Source of the DNA: Enterobacter quasihormaechei
Lineage (GTDB): Bacteria; Pseudomonadota; Gammaproteobacteria; Enterobacterales; Enterobacteriaceae
Reading direction: 5' to 3'
DNA length: 64,000 nt
NCBI RefSeq assembly: GCF_004331385.1
Contig: NZ_SJON01000013.1
Coordinates: forward strand, 1-64,000
Shown here piece after piece: positions 19,864-29,852 of this stretch. How positions within the stretch are numbered: position 1 is the first letter of the stretch; every line of letters starts with the position of its first letter. A program made the translations under genes and the position numbers. The notes beneath the pieces are model-generated. The model was not told where the DNA came from. It saw nothing but the letters and a program-made list of their open reading frames with translations, and did not search any database.

Positions 19864-21246
19864 TTATGCCGTACGTTTGCGCAGTTCGATCTCTTCCACG
19901 ATGCGCACATACATCTTCTCGTTGAGGTTGTAGAAGCAGCCCATCGCCACGATGGTGATGACCGCCAGCAGGCTCGGGTAGATAAATATCAGCTGCCGCA
20001 GCCCTTCAACCGTCCCGGCGGACTGCACCACGTTGGGCACATAGCCGATCTGCGTGAGCATGATCCCCGGGAAGAAGCCCGCCAGCGCCTGCGAGACCTT
20101 ACGGAAGAAGGTAAAGCCGGTATAGACTGTCCCCTCGGAGCGTACGCCGGTGCGCCACTCGCCGTATTCCACGGTATCGGACACCAGCGCCCAGTTCAGG
20201 CTGTTCACGAACGCGGAGCCGAAGAACGCCAGGCAGGAGAACGCCACAAAGCTCACCGAGCCGCCGCCGAAGAAGTAGTTGAGCAGATCGCCCGCCACCC
20301 AAATCATCAGCCCGCTGATGTAGACCTTTTTCTTGCCGAAGCGCCGCACCGCGCCGGGCATCATAAAGACGCCGATAAAAATACAGCCCATGCTGAAGAA
20401 GCCCATGTACGACAGCAGGATCGGGTCGTTCAGCACGTACTGCGTGTAGTAGACTTGAATGGCGAGCTTAACGTTAAACGCGCCCAGCGTGCACAGGTTC
20501 GCGATGCACAGGATAAACAGCGGACGGTTCCCGGCAATGGCGCGAAACGACTGCAACAGCCCCGGCTTTTGCGCCGGGTTAGCAGGCTGCGTCTCGACGT
20601 AACGCTCGGTGACGCCCTTATAGCACCACCACATAAAGAACAGCCCGAACAGCGAGAAGAGGGTGGCGGCAAAGATGTAGCCAAGCTGGTCGTTACCCTC
20701 AATCAGGTTCATCACCGGGACAAAGCCCACCGTACAGAGCAACAGGCCGAGCGTGGCGCCGCCCTGACGCCAGGCCGCCAGCGAGGCGCGCTCGTCCGGG
20801 TTTTTGGTGATGGCGGGCACCATCGCGCCGTAAGAGCAGTTCATCATGCTGAAGAACAGGCCGTACAGCATGAACAGCACCGTCGCCATCACCGTTTTGC
20901 CGGTCATCTCAAATGGCGTACCGACGAAGTTGGCAATCGCCAGTAAGGTCACCGGGAAGGCGGCATACAGCACGAACGGGCGGAATTTCCCTTTCGGGCC
21001 AATTTTGCGCCGGGAGTCGAGCATGATCCCGGTGCCCATATCGGTGAAGGCGGTAAAAAACTTCGCAATCAGGAAGATGATCCCGCCGTAGGTGCCGGGC
21101 AGCCCCAGCACGTCGGTGTAAAACTTCAGCAAATAGAGCGTGCCGATATCCAGCAGGATGTTAGAGCCGAGATCGCCCATCCCGTAGGCGAGTTTTTCTT
21201 TAAACGGCAGGCGTAGGGTTGCCGGATCGGAAGTATGTTGACTCAT
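19864..21246 (-). CDS. yihP: YihP, GPH-family transporter of the sulfoglycolysis cluster
   Basis: 460 residues, about 12 transmembrane helices, homologous to YihO over its whole length (YGMGDLGSNI, MVPAITKNPDERASL). In E. coli it has been proposed to export the end product 2,3-dihydroxypropane-1-sulfonate or to import a sulfoquinovose glycoside; direct proof is lacking. Orientation and order ompL-yihO-yihP-yihQ are as in E. coli. Confidence 0.9.
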   Translation of the reverse strand: MSQHTSDPATLRLPFKEKLAYGMGDLGSNILLDIGTLYLLKFYTDVLGLPGTYGGIIFLIAKFFTAFTDMGTGIMLDSRRKIGPKGKFRPFVLYAAFPVTLLAIANFVGTPFEMTGKTVMATVLFMLYGLFFSMMNCSYGAMVPAITKNPDERASLAAWRQGGATLGLLLCTVGFVPVMNLIEGNDQLGYIFAATLFSLFGLFFMWWCYKGVTERYVETQPANPAQKPGLLQSFRAIAGNRPLFILCIANLCTLGAFNVKLAIQVYYTQYVLNDPILLSYMGFFSMGCIFIGVFMMPGAVRRFGKKKVYISGLMIWVAGDLLNYFFGGGSVSFVAFSCLAFFGSAFVNSLNWALVSDTVEYGEWRTGVRSEGTVYTGFTFFRKVSQALAGFFPGIMLTQIGYVPNVVQSAGTVEGLRQLIFIYPSLLAVITIVAMGCFYNLNEKMYVRIVEEIELRKRTA

Positions 21247-21261
21247 TATTGTTCTCCGTCT

Positions 21262-21283
21262 GCCCGCAGGTTTCCCTGCGGGC
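21262..21283. other. Strong stem-loop between yihQ and yihP
   Basis: GCCCGCAGG-TTTC-CCTGCGGGC perfect hairpin in the 45-nt gap, similar in design to the one between yihP and yihO. A role in differential stability of the transporter mRNA is plausible. Confidence 0.55.
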
Positions 21284-21291
21284 GAGCCTTA

Positions 21292-23316
21292 TCAGATATC
21301 ACGTAAGGTGCTAAACAGATCTGCCCATTCGCTGTGCTGGCGATAGAAGACCGGCGGCTTGCCGATCGGGGCATCAACGGTCACGTCACCGCCCTGGCAG
21401 ATTTCCCCCGTCCACGCATTGACCCAGCTGTCCTGCGGCAGATAGAGCGACCAGTCCCGGCGGCCCTCTTCATGAACCGGTGCCACAAGCAGATCGCGGC
21501 CAAACAGGTACTGGTATTTCAGCGTGTAGGCGCGCGCGTCGTCCTCGTAGTGCAGGAACAGCGGACGCATCACCGGCAGGCCGCTTTTCGCGTTCTGCGC
21601 AACCGCAGCTTTGATATACGGCTTCAGGGTGGTGAACACGGTGGTCATGCGCGCAAAGTGCGCGATGGTTTCCGCATCGCCGTCGAACTGCCAGTTGTCG
21701 CCAGGGCGGTTGCCCTCGTGGGTACGCATCATCGGCGTAAAGGCGCTGAAGTCGCACCAGCGCAGGAGCAGTTCCTTGCTGCGCTTCATCTCGAACAGGG
21801 TGGTATAGCCGCCAATGTCGCTGTGGTGCAGGCCGTGCCCGGTCATCGCCAGCGACAGAGCCGCAGGTACGACGGACGCCAGACCGTCGTCCAGGCTCCA
21901 GTCAACGTTCTGATCCCCCGCCCACATCATCACCGAGTGCTTCTGGCTGCCGGTGTAGCCCGCGCGCATGAAGAACAGGATCTCTCCGAGCTTGCCGGTC
22001 TCTTCCAGCGCCTCGTAGTTACACTTCGCCCACAGGGCAGGCCAGGCGTTATGCATGATTTCTGCGCTCACGCCGTTGTGCAGGAAGGTATCAGTCGGCA
22101 GATATTCCCCGAAATCGGCCATCCAGCCGCCGCAGCCCAGCTCGATAAGGTTCTTTTTAATGACCTCTTTGTACCAGCCGTAGGCTTCCGGGTTGGTCAG
22201 GTCGATAACGCCCGCGTAGAACTCGCCGAATTCAACGTGGTAATCCTCGCCGTCGGCGTTTTTGGTCAGATAGCCGCGTTTCGCCGCCTCTTCGCAGAGA
22301 TCTTTATCGCTGGCGACGTACGGGTTGATATAGGAGAGGAACTGTACGCCCTCCTGCTTCCACTGCCCGATCCGCTCGTCAAGCTGCGGATAGAGCTCGC
22401 TGTTCCACTTCCAGTTCCACATCACGCGTTTGCCGAAGGAGGTCATGCGGATGCCGGACCAGTCCTGCGCCCAGATGCCGTTCACCTTCACGCCACCCTC
22501 GCGCATGGCGTCGAGCTTCTGCTGGCACACCTCGGTGCCGCCCTGAATGCCCAGCGTCACGCCGTCGTAAACCCAGTCCGGCAGCTCAGGCTGGCGCCCC
22601 AGCAGGCCGGTGAGTTTTTCCAGCAGATCGACGTAGGTTTGTGCACATTCGAAGCGCAGCGTGGCGTTATCTTCCCAGAACGCCAGCTCGTGGAAGTCCG
22701 GCGCGCTGAAGTCAAAGTTCATGTAGCAGCTGTTATCCACGTGGCAGTAGTACTTCTGGGTGCTCACGAAGGTAGGCTGCGGGAAGAAGGTCCAGTAGTA
22801 ATCGCCGCCCGCGTTCTCTTTGCAGTCGGCCTGCCAGGTGACGTAGGTCTGCTTGTTGCGGCCCACGCCCTGCTCGCTGGTCCACAGCGGGAACGGCTTG
22901 CCGCGCAGATCGAAGTACGAGAACTGCTCGCCGCAGCCGTAGATATGATCTTCCGGCTGCGCCGCCAGCCGCAGCCAGATGCGGTTATGGCTGGCGGCAT
23001 CATTTTTCAGCTTCAGCTCCAGACGGCCTTCCGCATCCACGCCCACCAGCAGCGTGGCGCTCACCGCATCGCCGCGGGTAAAGCGGATGGCCCAGCCCGC
23101 GCTTTGCTGCGTGACGGTCGCGTCCGTCAGGGCAATCTTTTCGTTGAGCTTGTCTTTAATGCTGAAATTGCCGCGAAACATCTCGATATCGGCCTCGCCT
23201 GCTCCGATCCACAGGCAAGGCGCTTCTTCGGAGTGGGACAAAATCAGGCGATCCTGCCAGCGCAGGGTGAAGCCACGTTCGTTATTTTTCAGGTCAATAT
23301 TGTGTAGGGTACGCAT
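21292..23316 (-). CDS. yihQ: YihQ, sulfoquinovosidase (GH31)
   Basis: 674-residue retaining glycosidase (E. coli 678; the four-residue difference lies in the first 35 residues). It releases sulfoquinovose from sulfoquinovosyl glycerides derived from plant sulfolipid. Applying this offset, the nucleophile is D401 (MADFGEYLP) and the acid/base D468 (NVDWSLDDG). The sulfonate-recognition residues of the family are present: R297 and W300 in RVMW, and Y504 in DIGGY. It is the entry enzyme of the pathway. Confidence 0.96.
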   Translation of the reverse strand: MRTLHNIDLKNNERGFTLRWQDRLILSHSEEAPCLWIGAGEADIEMFRGNFSIKDKLNEKIALTDATVTQQSAGWAIRFTRGDAVSATLLVGVDAEGRLELKLKNDAASHNRIWLRLAAQPEDHIYGCGEQFSYFDLRGKPFPLWTSEQGVGRNKQTYVTWQADCKENAGGDYYWTFFPQPTFVSTQKYYCHVDNSCYMNFDFSAPDFHELAFWEDNATLRFECAQTYVDLLEKLTGLLGRQPELPDWVYDGVTLGIQGGTEVCQQKLDAMREGGVKVNGIWAQDWSGIRMTSFGKRVMWNWKWNSELYPQLDERIGQWKQEGVQFLSYINPYVASDKDLCEEAAKRGYLTKNADGEDYHVEFGEFYAGVIDLTNPEAYGWYKEVIKKNLIELGCGGWMADFGEYLPTDTFLHNGVSAEIMHNAWPALWAKCNYEALEETGKLGEILFFMRAGYTGSQKHSVMMWAGDQNVDWSLDDGLASVVPAALSLAMTGHGLHHSDIGGYTTLFEMKRSKELLLRWCDFSAFTPMMRTHEGNRPGDNWQFDGDAETIAHFARMTTVFTTLKPYIKAAVAQNAKSGLPVMRPLFLHYEDDARAYTLKYQYLFGRDLLVAPVHEEGRRDWSLYLPQDSWVNAWTGEICQGGDVTVDAPIGKPPVFYRQHSEWADLFSTLRDI

Positions 23317-23332
23317 AAAAACTCCGTCTTTA

Positions 23333-24574
23333 TTATTTGGCCTGGCTATCCAGCAATCCGGCGGCGACGGCAGGCGCTAAGCCCGGCGCCAGCGGCAGGC
23401 GGGGGATCACCAGGCAGTGCAGCAGATGGTAAATATCCTGCTTACCGTCCCAGACCTTGGTGGTCACTTCGTTATTGGTGTCCAGCTCCTGCCACCAGGA
23501 ACCGTTTTCGTAATCCATCAGGTACGTGATGCAGTAATCCCACCACTTCTGATACCAGGCTTCGTACTGCGCTTCGCCGGTCACGGTATAGAGGGCATAG
23601 GCCGTGCCCATCGCCTCGACGATGGGCCAGCGCACGCGTTCGCGAACGATAGGCTTGCCGTCCCAGCCCACGGAGTAGACAAACCCGTCGGCGCCGTCGG
23701 GTGCCCAGGCGTCGCGGATGGTGGCGTGGAACAGGCCTTTCGCATCTTCCAGCAGCCACTCCGGCGGGGTTTCAAAGCGCGCTTCCAGCGCGGCGCGCAG
23801 GTGCAGCATCAGGCGGCCCCACTCAATCCAGTGTCCCGGCGTGCCGCCGTAAGCGCGGAAGCGGTGAGCAGGGTTATCGATGTTGTAATCGCGGATCGGG
23901 TTCCAGTTGGTGTCGAAATGCTCGTTAACGCGATACTCGCCCTTGCGCGCCACGTCGTGAATAATCACCGAGGCGATGCGCAGGGCGCGGTCGAGCCACT
24001 TACGGTCGTGAGTTACGTCATAGACAATCAGGAAGGCTTCCACGGCGTGCATGTTGGCGTTACCGCCGCGGTAATCTTCCGTTTTGCTGAAGGCTTCATC
24101 CCAGGACTCAAGGCACATTTGCTCCTGTTCGCTCCAGAAGTAGCGCTCAATCACCTCGATGGCATCGTCCAGCAGCTTGCGTGCCTGCGGGTGACCGGTG
24201 GTGACGGCGCTCGCCGCGCCCAGCAGGACGAAGAAGTGCTGATAGCCCTGCTTGGAGGCATCCATTACGCCTTCATCGTTTACGCAGGCGTACCAGCCGC
24301 CGTGCTGTTTGTCGCGCAGCGGGCCGTTGAGGGCATTAATGCCGTGCTCAACCAGGGCATACGCGCCGGGACGGCCCATGTTCGCCGCTACCGCGTACAC
24401 GTGCAGCATACGGGCGGTGATCCACAGATGCGTGCCCATATCGCTGCGAACCTGCCCGTTATTGCCCAGCCAGCCAAAGCCGGTCGGTACGGCGGCGTTT
24501 TTGCCGAAATCAAGAATGCGGTCGGTCTCTTGTTCGAGCCAGCGGTTGTGGCTCAGGGTGTTAAACCATTTCAT
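23333..24574 (-). CDS. yihS: YihS, sulfoquinovose isomerase
   Basis: 413 residues, identical in length to E. coli YihS, an (alpha/alpha)6-barrel sugar isomerase of the N-acylglucosamine 2-epimerase family. It converts sulfoquinovose to 6-deoxy-6-sulfofructose. The conserved active-site histidines are visible in [15 protein letters not shown] and HLLHCLV. The gene is only 16 nt from yihQ; the yihR epimerase gene that separates them in K-12 is absent. Confidence 0.96.
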   Translation of the reverse strand: MKWFNTLSHNRWLEQETDRILDFGKNAAVPTGFGWLGNNGQVRSDMGTHLWITARMLHVYAVAANMGRPGAYALVEHGINALNGPLRDKQHGGWYACVNDEGVMDASKQGYQHFFVLLGAASAVTTGHPQARKLLDDAIEVIERYFWSEQEQMCLESWDEAFSKTEDYRGGNANMHAVEAFLIVYDVTHDRKWLDRALRIASVIIHDVARKGEYRVNEHFDTNWNPIRDYNIDNPAHRFRAYGGTPGHWIEWGRLMLHLRAALEARFETPPEWLLEDAKGLFHATIRDAWAPDGADGFVYSVGWDGKPIVRERVRWPIVEAMGTAYALYTVTGEAQYEAWYQKWWDYCITYLMDYENGSWWQELDTNNEVTTKVWDGKQDIYHLLHCLVIPRLPLAPGLAPAVAAGLLDSQAK

Positions 24575-24588
24575 GTTCGGGTCCTTTC

Positions 24589-25464
24589 TTAACGGCGAGC
24601 CATCATTTCGTCGACAATCTCACCCAGACGCTGAAGTTTTGGTACGGAAATGTCACGCAGCATCAGCTCGGTATCCGGTAGGCCAATCACCGAGGACCAG
24701 ACGGCGCGACCGGCTAAAAAGCCCGATGCCCCTGCCTGCATCGCCACGCTCACGGCGCGCGGGAACAGCTTATCGTCCACGCCGGACGAGAGGATCACCC
24801 ACGGCATGGCGATGTTCTCGTTCAGCTTCTGCGAGGCCGCCAGCAGTTCCTGCTGCGTGCCCTTGCCAAACAGCGGCATCTCCACCTTGTAGAGGTCGGC
24901 ACCGCTGTCGCCCAGCTCTTTCGCCGCATCAATAATCGCCTGTTCGCGGTTAAATTCGGCTCCGCGACGCGGCGGACGTACCACCGGCTCGATAATGCTC
25001 AGCAGCCCGTTGTCGTGGCACAGTGTATTGAACGCTTTCACCATCTCCAGGCGCTGCTGCGGATCTTCATCGCTGCGCCACAGCACCAGCAGCTTCAGCG
25101 CCTTGCCGCCATCGCGTTTGACCGCCTGGGCGTCGATGCTTTTGTCGATCACCACGCTGTCGACCGGAATACCGTTCCCCGGAATGAACTCGTCGGCGGC
25201 CACAATCATCGCGCAGCTGTTGGCTACGGCCTGCTGCTCGACAATCTGGCGATAGCAGAACTGCTGGTCGACGAGGATCGCAGAGGCGTACGGCGACAGA
25301 ATTTTCGCCGCGTTGACCTTAAAATCCGTCAGGTGCTGGTCGGTTACCGGCACCGGCGCGCCTGCGGCGGCAAACATCAGGCGCATCGCTTCGCGCTGAT
25401 CCACGGCCAGCATTGCAAAACCGCCGGAAGGTCGGGTGATATCTTTCAGGGTGTACATCGTCAT
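24589..25464 (-). CDS. yihT: YihT, sulfofructose-1-phosphate aldolase
   Basis: 291-residue class I aldolase of the LacD/tagatose-bisphosphate type, cleaving 6-deoxy-6-sulfofructose 1-phosphate to dihydroxyacetone phosphate and 3-sulfolactaldehyde. The Schiff-base lysine is in the LYKVEMPL strand, and VVRPPRRG supplies phosphate-binding residues. It lies 14 nt upstream of yihS and 17 nt after yihU in the same leftward operon. An in-frame ATG two codons downstream is an alternative start. Confidence 0.95.
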   Translation of the reverse strand: MTMYTLKDITRPSGGFAMLAVDQREAMRLMFAAAGAPVPVTDQHLTDFKVNAAKILSPYASAILVDQQFCYRQIVEQQAVANSCAMIVAADEFIPGNGIPVDSVVIDKSIDAQAVKRDGGKALKLLVLWRSDEDPQQRLEMVKAFNTLCHDNGLLSIIEPVVRPPRRGAEFNREQAIIDAAKELGDSGADLYKVEMPLFGKGTQQELLAASQKLNENIAMPWVILSSGVDDKLFPRAVSVAMQAGASGFLAGRAVWSSVIGLPDTELMLRDISVPKLQRLGEIVDEMMARR

Positions 25465-25481
25465 TCCTCAGTCCTTTCGTA

Positions 25482-26372
25482 TCAGTGTGATTTTTTCAGC
25501 CCGGCAGATGCGCGAACCTGTTCAAGAATGGCCGTCCAGTCTTCGCGCCCGCGCCCGGCGGCGCGAGCCTGGTTGTAAACTTCGCGGGACGCCGCGCCCA
25601 GCGGCATCGGAACGTGGAGCTGGTTAGCCACGTCCAGGGCGATCCCCAGATCTTTATGCGCAAGGTCGATCATGAAGGCGGGTGAAAGATCCCCTTTCAG
25701 TACCTTGTTCGGCCATGATGTGGTGAAGTGGCCTTTACCCGCCGGCGTGCCGCTCATCACCTTCAGCGCCACGTCAAAGGAGAGGCCAAGCGCTTCACAC
25801 AGTACCGCCGCCTCGGCGGAAAGCGCGTTCAGGGCGATGCTCATGTAGTTATTGATGAGCTTCACGCGGATGCCCATGCCCGGCCCGCCGGCGTTAATCA
25901 GCTCATTGCCCATCGCCATTAAGACGGGGGTGGCGCGTTCCACCTGCTGCGCGGTGCCGCCCGCCAGCAGGAGCAGCGTGCCGGCGATGGCATGGTCAGA
26001 CGTGCGTCCCACGGGCACGTCCATCAGGCTGAAGCCCCGCTCAGCCATGTCGCGGATCAGCGCGTCGGTTTGCAGCGGGTGGATGGTGGACATATCAATC
26101 ACCAGCGCGTCGCGGGATAACCCTTCGCACACGCCGTGCTCGCCGAACAGTACGCTGCGCACCAGGTCGCCGTTTGGCAGCATGGTAATGACGAATTCGG
26201 CGTCCGTTGCGGCCTGAGCGGGCGTAGCCGCCGCCCGTGCACCGCTCTCCACCAGCGCCTGAACCGCCTGCGGGTTCACGTCAAAGACGTTAAGCTGGTG
26301 ACCTTGCTTCAACAGATTCTTCGCCATTGGCGCGCCCATCTGCCCTAAACCGATAAATGCGATTGCTGACAT
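25482..26372 (-). CDS. yihU: YihU, 3-sulfolactaldehyde reductase
   Basis: 296-residue NADH-dependent beta-hydroxyacid dehydrogenase. It has an N-terminal Rossmann motif [12 protein letters not shown] (residues 7-18) and the catalytic lysine in KLINNYM. It reduces sulfolactaldehyde to 2,3-dihydroxypropane-1-sulfonate, which is exported, and regenerates NAD under fermentation. It is the first gene of the yihU-ompL operon, divergent from yihV. Confidence 0.95.
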   Translation of the reverse strand: MSAIAFIGLGQMGAPMAKNLLKQGHQLNVFDVNPQAVQALVESGARAAATPAQAATDAEFVITMLPNGDLVRSVLFGEHGVCEGLSRDALVIDMSTIHPLQTDALIRDMAERGFSLMDVPVGRTSDHAIAGTLLLLAGGTAQQVERATPVLMAMGNELINAGGPGMGIRVKLINNYMSIALNALSAEAAVLCEALGLSFDVALKVMSGTPAGKGHFTTSWPNKVLKGDLSPAFMIDLAHKDLGIALDVANQLHVPMPLGAASREVYNQARAAGRGREDWTAILEQVRASAGLKKSH

Positions 26373-26527
26373 GCCTCTCTCCTGTCACATCGTGTCAATT
26401 TCTGCGCGTTTGTGTTGTCTGTTTTTGATCGTATTTGTAATTTATAGTCAAAAAATTGACACGGGTCACTTTTTAAACATTTGGTGAAATTAAAATGAAG
26501 GCATCAGAAATCGCAGAAGGAATCACC
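26373..26527. promoter_or_regulatory. yihU-yihV divergent promoter with candidate CsqR operator
   Basis: Perfect 9-bp inverted repeat GTGTCAATT (26392-26400) / AATTGACAC (26454-26462), arms centred 62 bp apart. GTCACTTTTT (26465-26474) recurs at 27409-27418 in front of csqR. CsqR (YihW) is the DeoR-type repressor of this cluster, so these are its most likely binding elements (inference). Confidence 0.55.
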
Positions 26528-27424
26528 ATGACTCGCATCGTTTGTGTCGGCATTACCGTGCTGGATCGCATCTGGTATCTCGATGATTTACCGAAAGAAG
26601 GTGGGAAATATGTCGCAAAAGACTACACGGAAGTGGGCGGCGGCCCGGCGGCCACGGCGGCGGTGGCAGCGGCAAAGCTGGGTGCTGAAGTGGATTTTAT
26701 TGGCCGGGTGGGGGACGACGATACCGGCAGACGGCTGCTCGCGGAGCTGGAATCCCTAGGGGTGAACACCCGTTACACGCGCGTGTTTAACGGTGCCCGA
26801 TCGTCACAATCGGCGGTGTTGGTGGATGGCAGCGGGGAGCGCGTTATAGCGAATTACCCCAGCCCCGATCTCCCTGCCGAGGCAGACTGGCTGCATGAAA
26901 TCGACTTCTCCCAGTGGGATATTGTATTAGCAGACGTGCGCTGGCATGACGGGGCAAAACAGGCATTTACCCTGGCCCGTCAGCAGGGCGTACCGACGGT
27001 ACTTGATGCGGATGTTACCCCGCAGGATATCGCGGAGCTGATCGCCTTAAGCGACCACGCGGCCTTCTCCGCGCCGGGGCTGCGCCGCCTTACGCAGCGG
27101 GACGAAACGGAAAATGCCCTGAGAAAAGCACAAACGCTCACAAATGGACATGTGTATGTCACGCAGGGGCGAGAGGGCTGCTTCTGGCTGGAAAATGACA
27201 CGCTATGTCATCAGCCTGGCTTTGAGGTGAACGTCATTGATACCACCGGGGCGGGCGACGTTTTCCACGGTGCGCTGGCGTTCAGCCTGGGACAGCAATC
27301 CACCGCCGCAGACGCCGTGCGTTTTGCCAGCGCCGTCGCAGCGCTGAAATGCACAAAGCCCGGCGGGCGCGCAGGTATACCCGACTGTGATCAAACCCGC
27401 TCTTTTTTGTCACTTTTTGTATAA
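26528..27424 (+). CDS. yihV: YihV, 6-deoxy-6-sulfofructose kinase
   Basis: 298-residue PfkB/ribokinase-family kinase that phosphorylates sulfofructose at O1. The substrate-lid block GGGPAATAAVAAAKLG and the catalytic DTTGAGDVFHGA are both present. The start at 26528 follows AGAAGGAATCACC and gives exactly the E. coli length; the frame is open 11 codons upstream. It is transcribed divergently from the rest of the pathway and 34 nt ahead of csqR. Confidence 0.95.
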   Translation: MTRIVCVGITVLDRIWYLDDLPKEGGKYVAKDYTEVGGGPAATAAVAAAKLGAEVDFIGRVGDDDTGRRLLAELESLGVNTRYTRVFNGARSSQSAVLVDGSGERVIANYPSPDLPAEADWLHEIDFSQWDIVLADVRWHDGAKQAFTLARQQGVPTVLDADVTPQDIAELIALSDHAAFSAPGLRRLTQRDETENALRKAQTLTNGHVYVTQGREGCFWLENDTLCHQPGFEVNVIDTTGAGDVFHGALAFSLGQQSTAADAVRFASAVAALKCTKPGGRAGIPDCDQTRSFLSLFV

Positions 27425-27458
27425 AATGCGGGGCGTGATGGTTTTCAGAGGACAGCCC

Positions 27459-28259
27459 ATGAGCCTTACCGAACTGACCGGCAACCCGCGTCACGATCAG
27501 CTGCTGACGCTGATTGCCGATCGTGGCTATATGAACATTGATGAACTGGCGCAGCTGCTGGACGTGTCGACGCAAACGGTGCGCCGGGATATCCGTAAGC
27601 TCAGCGAGCAGGGGCTGATTACGCGTCATCATGGCGGCGCGGGCAGGGCGTCCAGCGTGGTAAATACGGCGTTCGAGCAGCGCGAAGTCTCGCTGACCGA
27701 AGAGAAGCGGGCGATTGCCGAGGCGATTGCGGACTATATTCCCGATGGCTCCACCATCTTCATCACCATCGGCACGACCGTGGAGCACGTTGCCCGGGCG
27801 CTGCTTAACCATAATCATTTGCGCATCATCACCAACAGCCTGCGGGTGGCGCATATTCTGTATAAGAACCCGCGCTTTGAAGTGATGGTGCCGGGCGGCA
27901 CGCTGCGCCCGCACAACGGCGGCATTATCGGCCCGGCGGCGACGGCGTTTGTGTCGGGCTTTCGGGCGGACTATCTCGTGACCAGCGTCGGGGCAATTGA
28001 ACACGACGGCGCGATGATGGAGTTTGACGTCAACGAAGCCAGCGTGGTGAAAACCATGATTGCCCACTCCCGCCACATTTTACTGGCGGCCGATCATACG
28101 AAATACCACGCCTCCGCGGCGGTTGAAATTGGCAACGTGGCGCAGGCGACGGCGCTGTTCACCGATGAGCTGCCCGGCTCGGCGCTGCAAAACCACCTCA
28201 AATCCAGCAAGGTTGAGGTTGTCGAAGTCAATTCCGGAGAAGAGCAGCAGGCTGGCTGA
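27459..28259 (+). CDS. csqR: CsqR (YihW), DeoR-family repressor of sulfoglycolysis
   Basis: 266 residues with an N-terminal winged HTH (MNIDELAQLLDVSTQTVRRD...) and a C-terminal sugar-phosphate-isomerase-like sensor domain (TIFITIGTT, ITNSLRVA). E. coli CsqR represses the yih genes and is relieved by sulfoquinovose or its glycoside. ATG 27459 has AGAGGA upstream and gives the family start MSLTELTGNPRH; the frame runs 24 codons further upstream into yihV. Confidence 0.94.
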   Translation: MSLTELTGNPRHDQLLTLIADRGYMNIDELAQLLDVSTQTVRRDIRKLSEQGLITRHHGGAGRASSVVNTAFEQREVSLTEEKRAIAEAIADYIPDGSTIFITIGTTVEHVARALLNHNHLRIITNSLRVAHILYKNPRFEVMVPGGTLRPHNGGIIGPAATAFVSGFRADYLVTSVGAIEHDGAMMEFDVNEASVVKTMIAHSRHILLAADHTKYHASAAVEIGNVAQATALFTDELPGSALQNHLKSSKVEVVEVNSGEEQQAG

Positions 28260-28268
28260 CCTTCTGAT

Positions 28269-28291
28269 GGCCCGATATGTCGATTCGGGCC
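28269..28291 (+). terminator. csqR terminator
   Basis: GGCCCGA-TATGTCGA-TTCGGGCC stem followed by TTTCCTTTC, 10 nt after the csqR stop. Confidence 0.7.
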
Positions 28292-28377
28292 TTTCCTTTC
28301 TCTAAGCTGAATCTGGCGCATAGCTAAAGTTTCTCTTTCCCGCTACAGTTACTTTTCCACGGCGAAAGGAGATAAAC

Positions 28378-28977
28378 ATGCTTTATATCTTTGACTTAGG
28401 AAATGTAATCGTCGATATCGATTTTAACCGGGTGCTGGGCGCATGGAGCGATTTTAGCCGTGTTCCGCTGGCGACGTTAAAGCAGAATTTCGCGATGGGC
28501 GAGACTTTCCATCTACACGAGCGCGGTGAGATCAGCGATGAAACGTTCGCAGAGCGTTTCTGTCAGGAAATGGGTCTCTCGTTAAGCTACGAGCAGTTTT
28601 CCCACGGCTGGCAGGCCATATTTGTCGCGATCCGCCCCGAAGTGATCGACATCATGCACAAGCTGCGCGAGCAGGGGCATCGCGTTGTTGTGCTGTCTAA
28701 TACCAACCGCCTGCATACCACCTTCTGGCCGGATGAATACCCGGAGATCCACGCTGCGGCTGATAAAGTGTATCTCTCCCAGGAGATGGGGATGCGTAAA
28801 CCGGAGGCGCGCATCTACCAGGCGGTGTTGCAGGAAGAAGGATTCACGGCGGCGGATGCGGTCTTTTTTGACGACAACGCCGATAATATAGAAGGGGCTA
28901 ACCAGTTAGGCATCACCTCCGTTCTGGTGACCGGAAAAGAGACGATACCGAACTACTTTGCGAAGCAGTTATGCTAA
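28378..28977 (+). CDS. yihX: YihX, alpha-D-glucose-1-phosphate phosphatase
   Basis: 199-residue HAD-superfamily phosphatase. Motif I is FDLGNV with nucleophile D6 and D8 replaced by G8 in the usual subfamily manner; motif II LSNTN and motif [10 protein letters not shown] are intact. E. coli YihX hydrolyses glucose 1-phosphate released from glycogen. It is the first gene of a tightly overlapping operon yihX-yihY-dtd-fabY. Confidence 0.94.
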   Translation: MLYIFDLGNVIVDIDFNRVLGAWSDFSRVPLATLKQNFAMGETFHLHERGEISDETFAERFCQEMGLSLSYEQFSHGWQAIFVAIRPEVIDIMHKLREQGHRVVVLSNTNRLHTTFWPDEYPEIHAAADKVYLSQEMGMRKPEARIYQAVLQEEGFTAADAVFFDDNADNIEGANQLGITSVLVTGKETIPNYFAKQLC

Positions 28978-29852
28978 AAACCGTTCATCAAAAAGCCAAC
29001 CACCACACGCGCCCGCTCAGGGCGTGGCTGAAACTCCTCTGGCACCGCATTGACGAGGACAACATGACCACGCTGGCAGGCAATCTCGCCTACGTGTCAT
29101 TGCTCTCGCTGGTTCCGCTGGTGGCGGTGATTTTTGCGCTTTTTTCGGCGTTTCCGATGTTTGCCGATGTGAGTATGCAGCTTCGTCATTTCGTCTTTGC
29201 GAACTTCATTCCTGCCACCGGCGACGTGATCCAGAACTACATCGAACAGTTTGTCGCTAACTCCAGCAAGATGACGGCAGTGGGTGCGTGTGGGCTGATT
29301 GTCACCGCGCTGCTGCTGATGTACTCCATCGACAGCGCGCTCAACACCATCTGGCGGAGCAAAAAAGTTCGCCCGAAGGTCTATTCCTTTGCCGTCTACT
29401 GGATGATATTAACCCTCGGCCCCTTGCTGGCGGGGGCGAGCCTGGCGATCAGTTCCTACCTTCTTTCGCTGCGCTGGGCGAGTGACTTAAACAGCGTGAT
29501 CGATAACATGCTGCGCATCTTCCCGCTGATTTTATCGTGGCTTTCGTTCTGGCTGCTTTATAGCGTGGTGCCAACCACGCGTGTACCTAACCGGGATGCC
29601 GTGGTTGGCGCGCTGGTCGCGGCGTTGCTCTTTGAGCTGGGGAAAAAGGGATTCGCGCTTTATATCACCATGTTCCCCTCTTATCAGCTGATTTACGGCG
29701 TGCTGGCGGTGATCCCCATTTTGTTTGTCTGGGTCTACTGGACGTGGTGTATCGTCTTGCTTGGCGCCGAAATAACTGTCACTCTCGGGGTCTACCGCGA
29801 ACTCAAAAAAGCAGCAGAAGCTGAAAAACAACAAGAAGCAGACCAACCATGA
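28971..29852 (+). CDS. yihY: YihY, BrkB-family inner-membrane protein
   Basis: 293 residues with about six transmembrane helices, UPF0761/YihY family. Older annotations as ribonuclease BN are erroneous. It has a long N-terminal amphipathic stretch and a charged C-terminus ([13 protein letters not shown]). It overlaps yihX by 7 nt and dtd by 4 nt, so the genes are probably co-translated. The transport function sometimes suggested is unproven. Confidence 0.92.
   Translation: MLKTVHQKANHHTRPLRAWLKLLWHRIDEDNMTTLAGNLAYVSLLSLVPLVAVIFALFSAFPMFADVSMQLRHFVFANFIPATGDVIQNYIEQFVANSSKMTAVGACGLIVTALLLMYSIDSALNTIWRSKKVRPKVYSFAVYWMILTLGPLLAGASLAISSYLLSLRWASDLNSVIDNMLRIFPLILSWLSFWLLYSVVPTTRVPNRDAVVGALVAALLFELGKKGFALYITMFPSYQLIYGVLAVIPILFVWVYWTWCIVLLGAEITVTLGVYRELKKAAEAEKQQEADQP

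Noticed and set aside
19810-20946. 378-codon plus-strand frame opposite yihP
   Set aside because: Antisense shadow rich in His, Arg and Gln, as expected from the complement of a membrane protein gene.
18396-21246. yihO and yihP as a recent duplication
   Set aside because: They are paralogues but clearly diverged, and each matches its own E. coli orthologue more closely than it matches the other.
21334-23307. 657-codon open frame on the plus strand opposite yihQ
   Set aside because: It mirrors yihQ, which is an intact, recognised GH31 enzyme on the other strand. Its composition is an artefact of high GC third positions and it has no family similarity.
23417-24592. 391-codon plus-strand frame opposite yihS
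   Set aside because: Antisense shadow of an intact, recognised isomerase gene.
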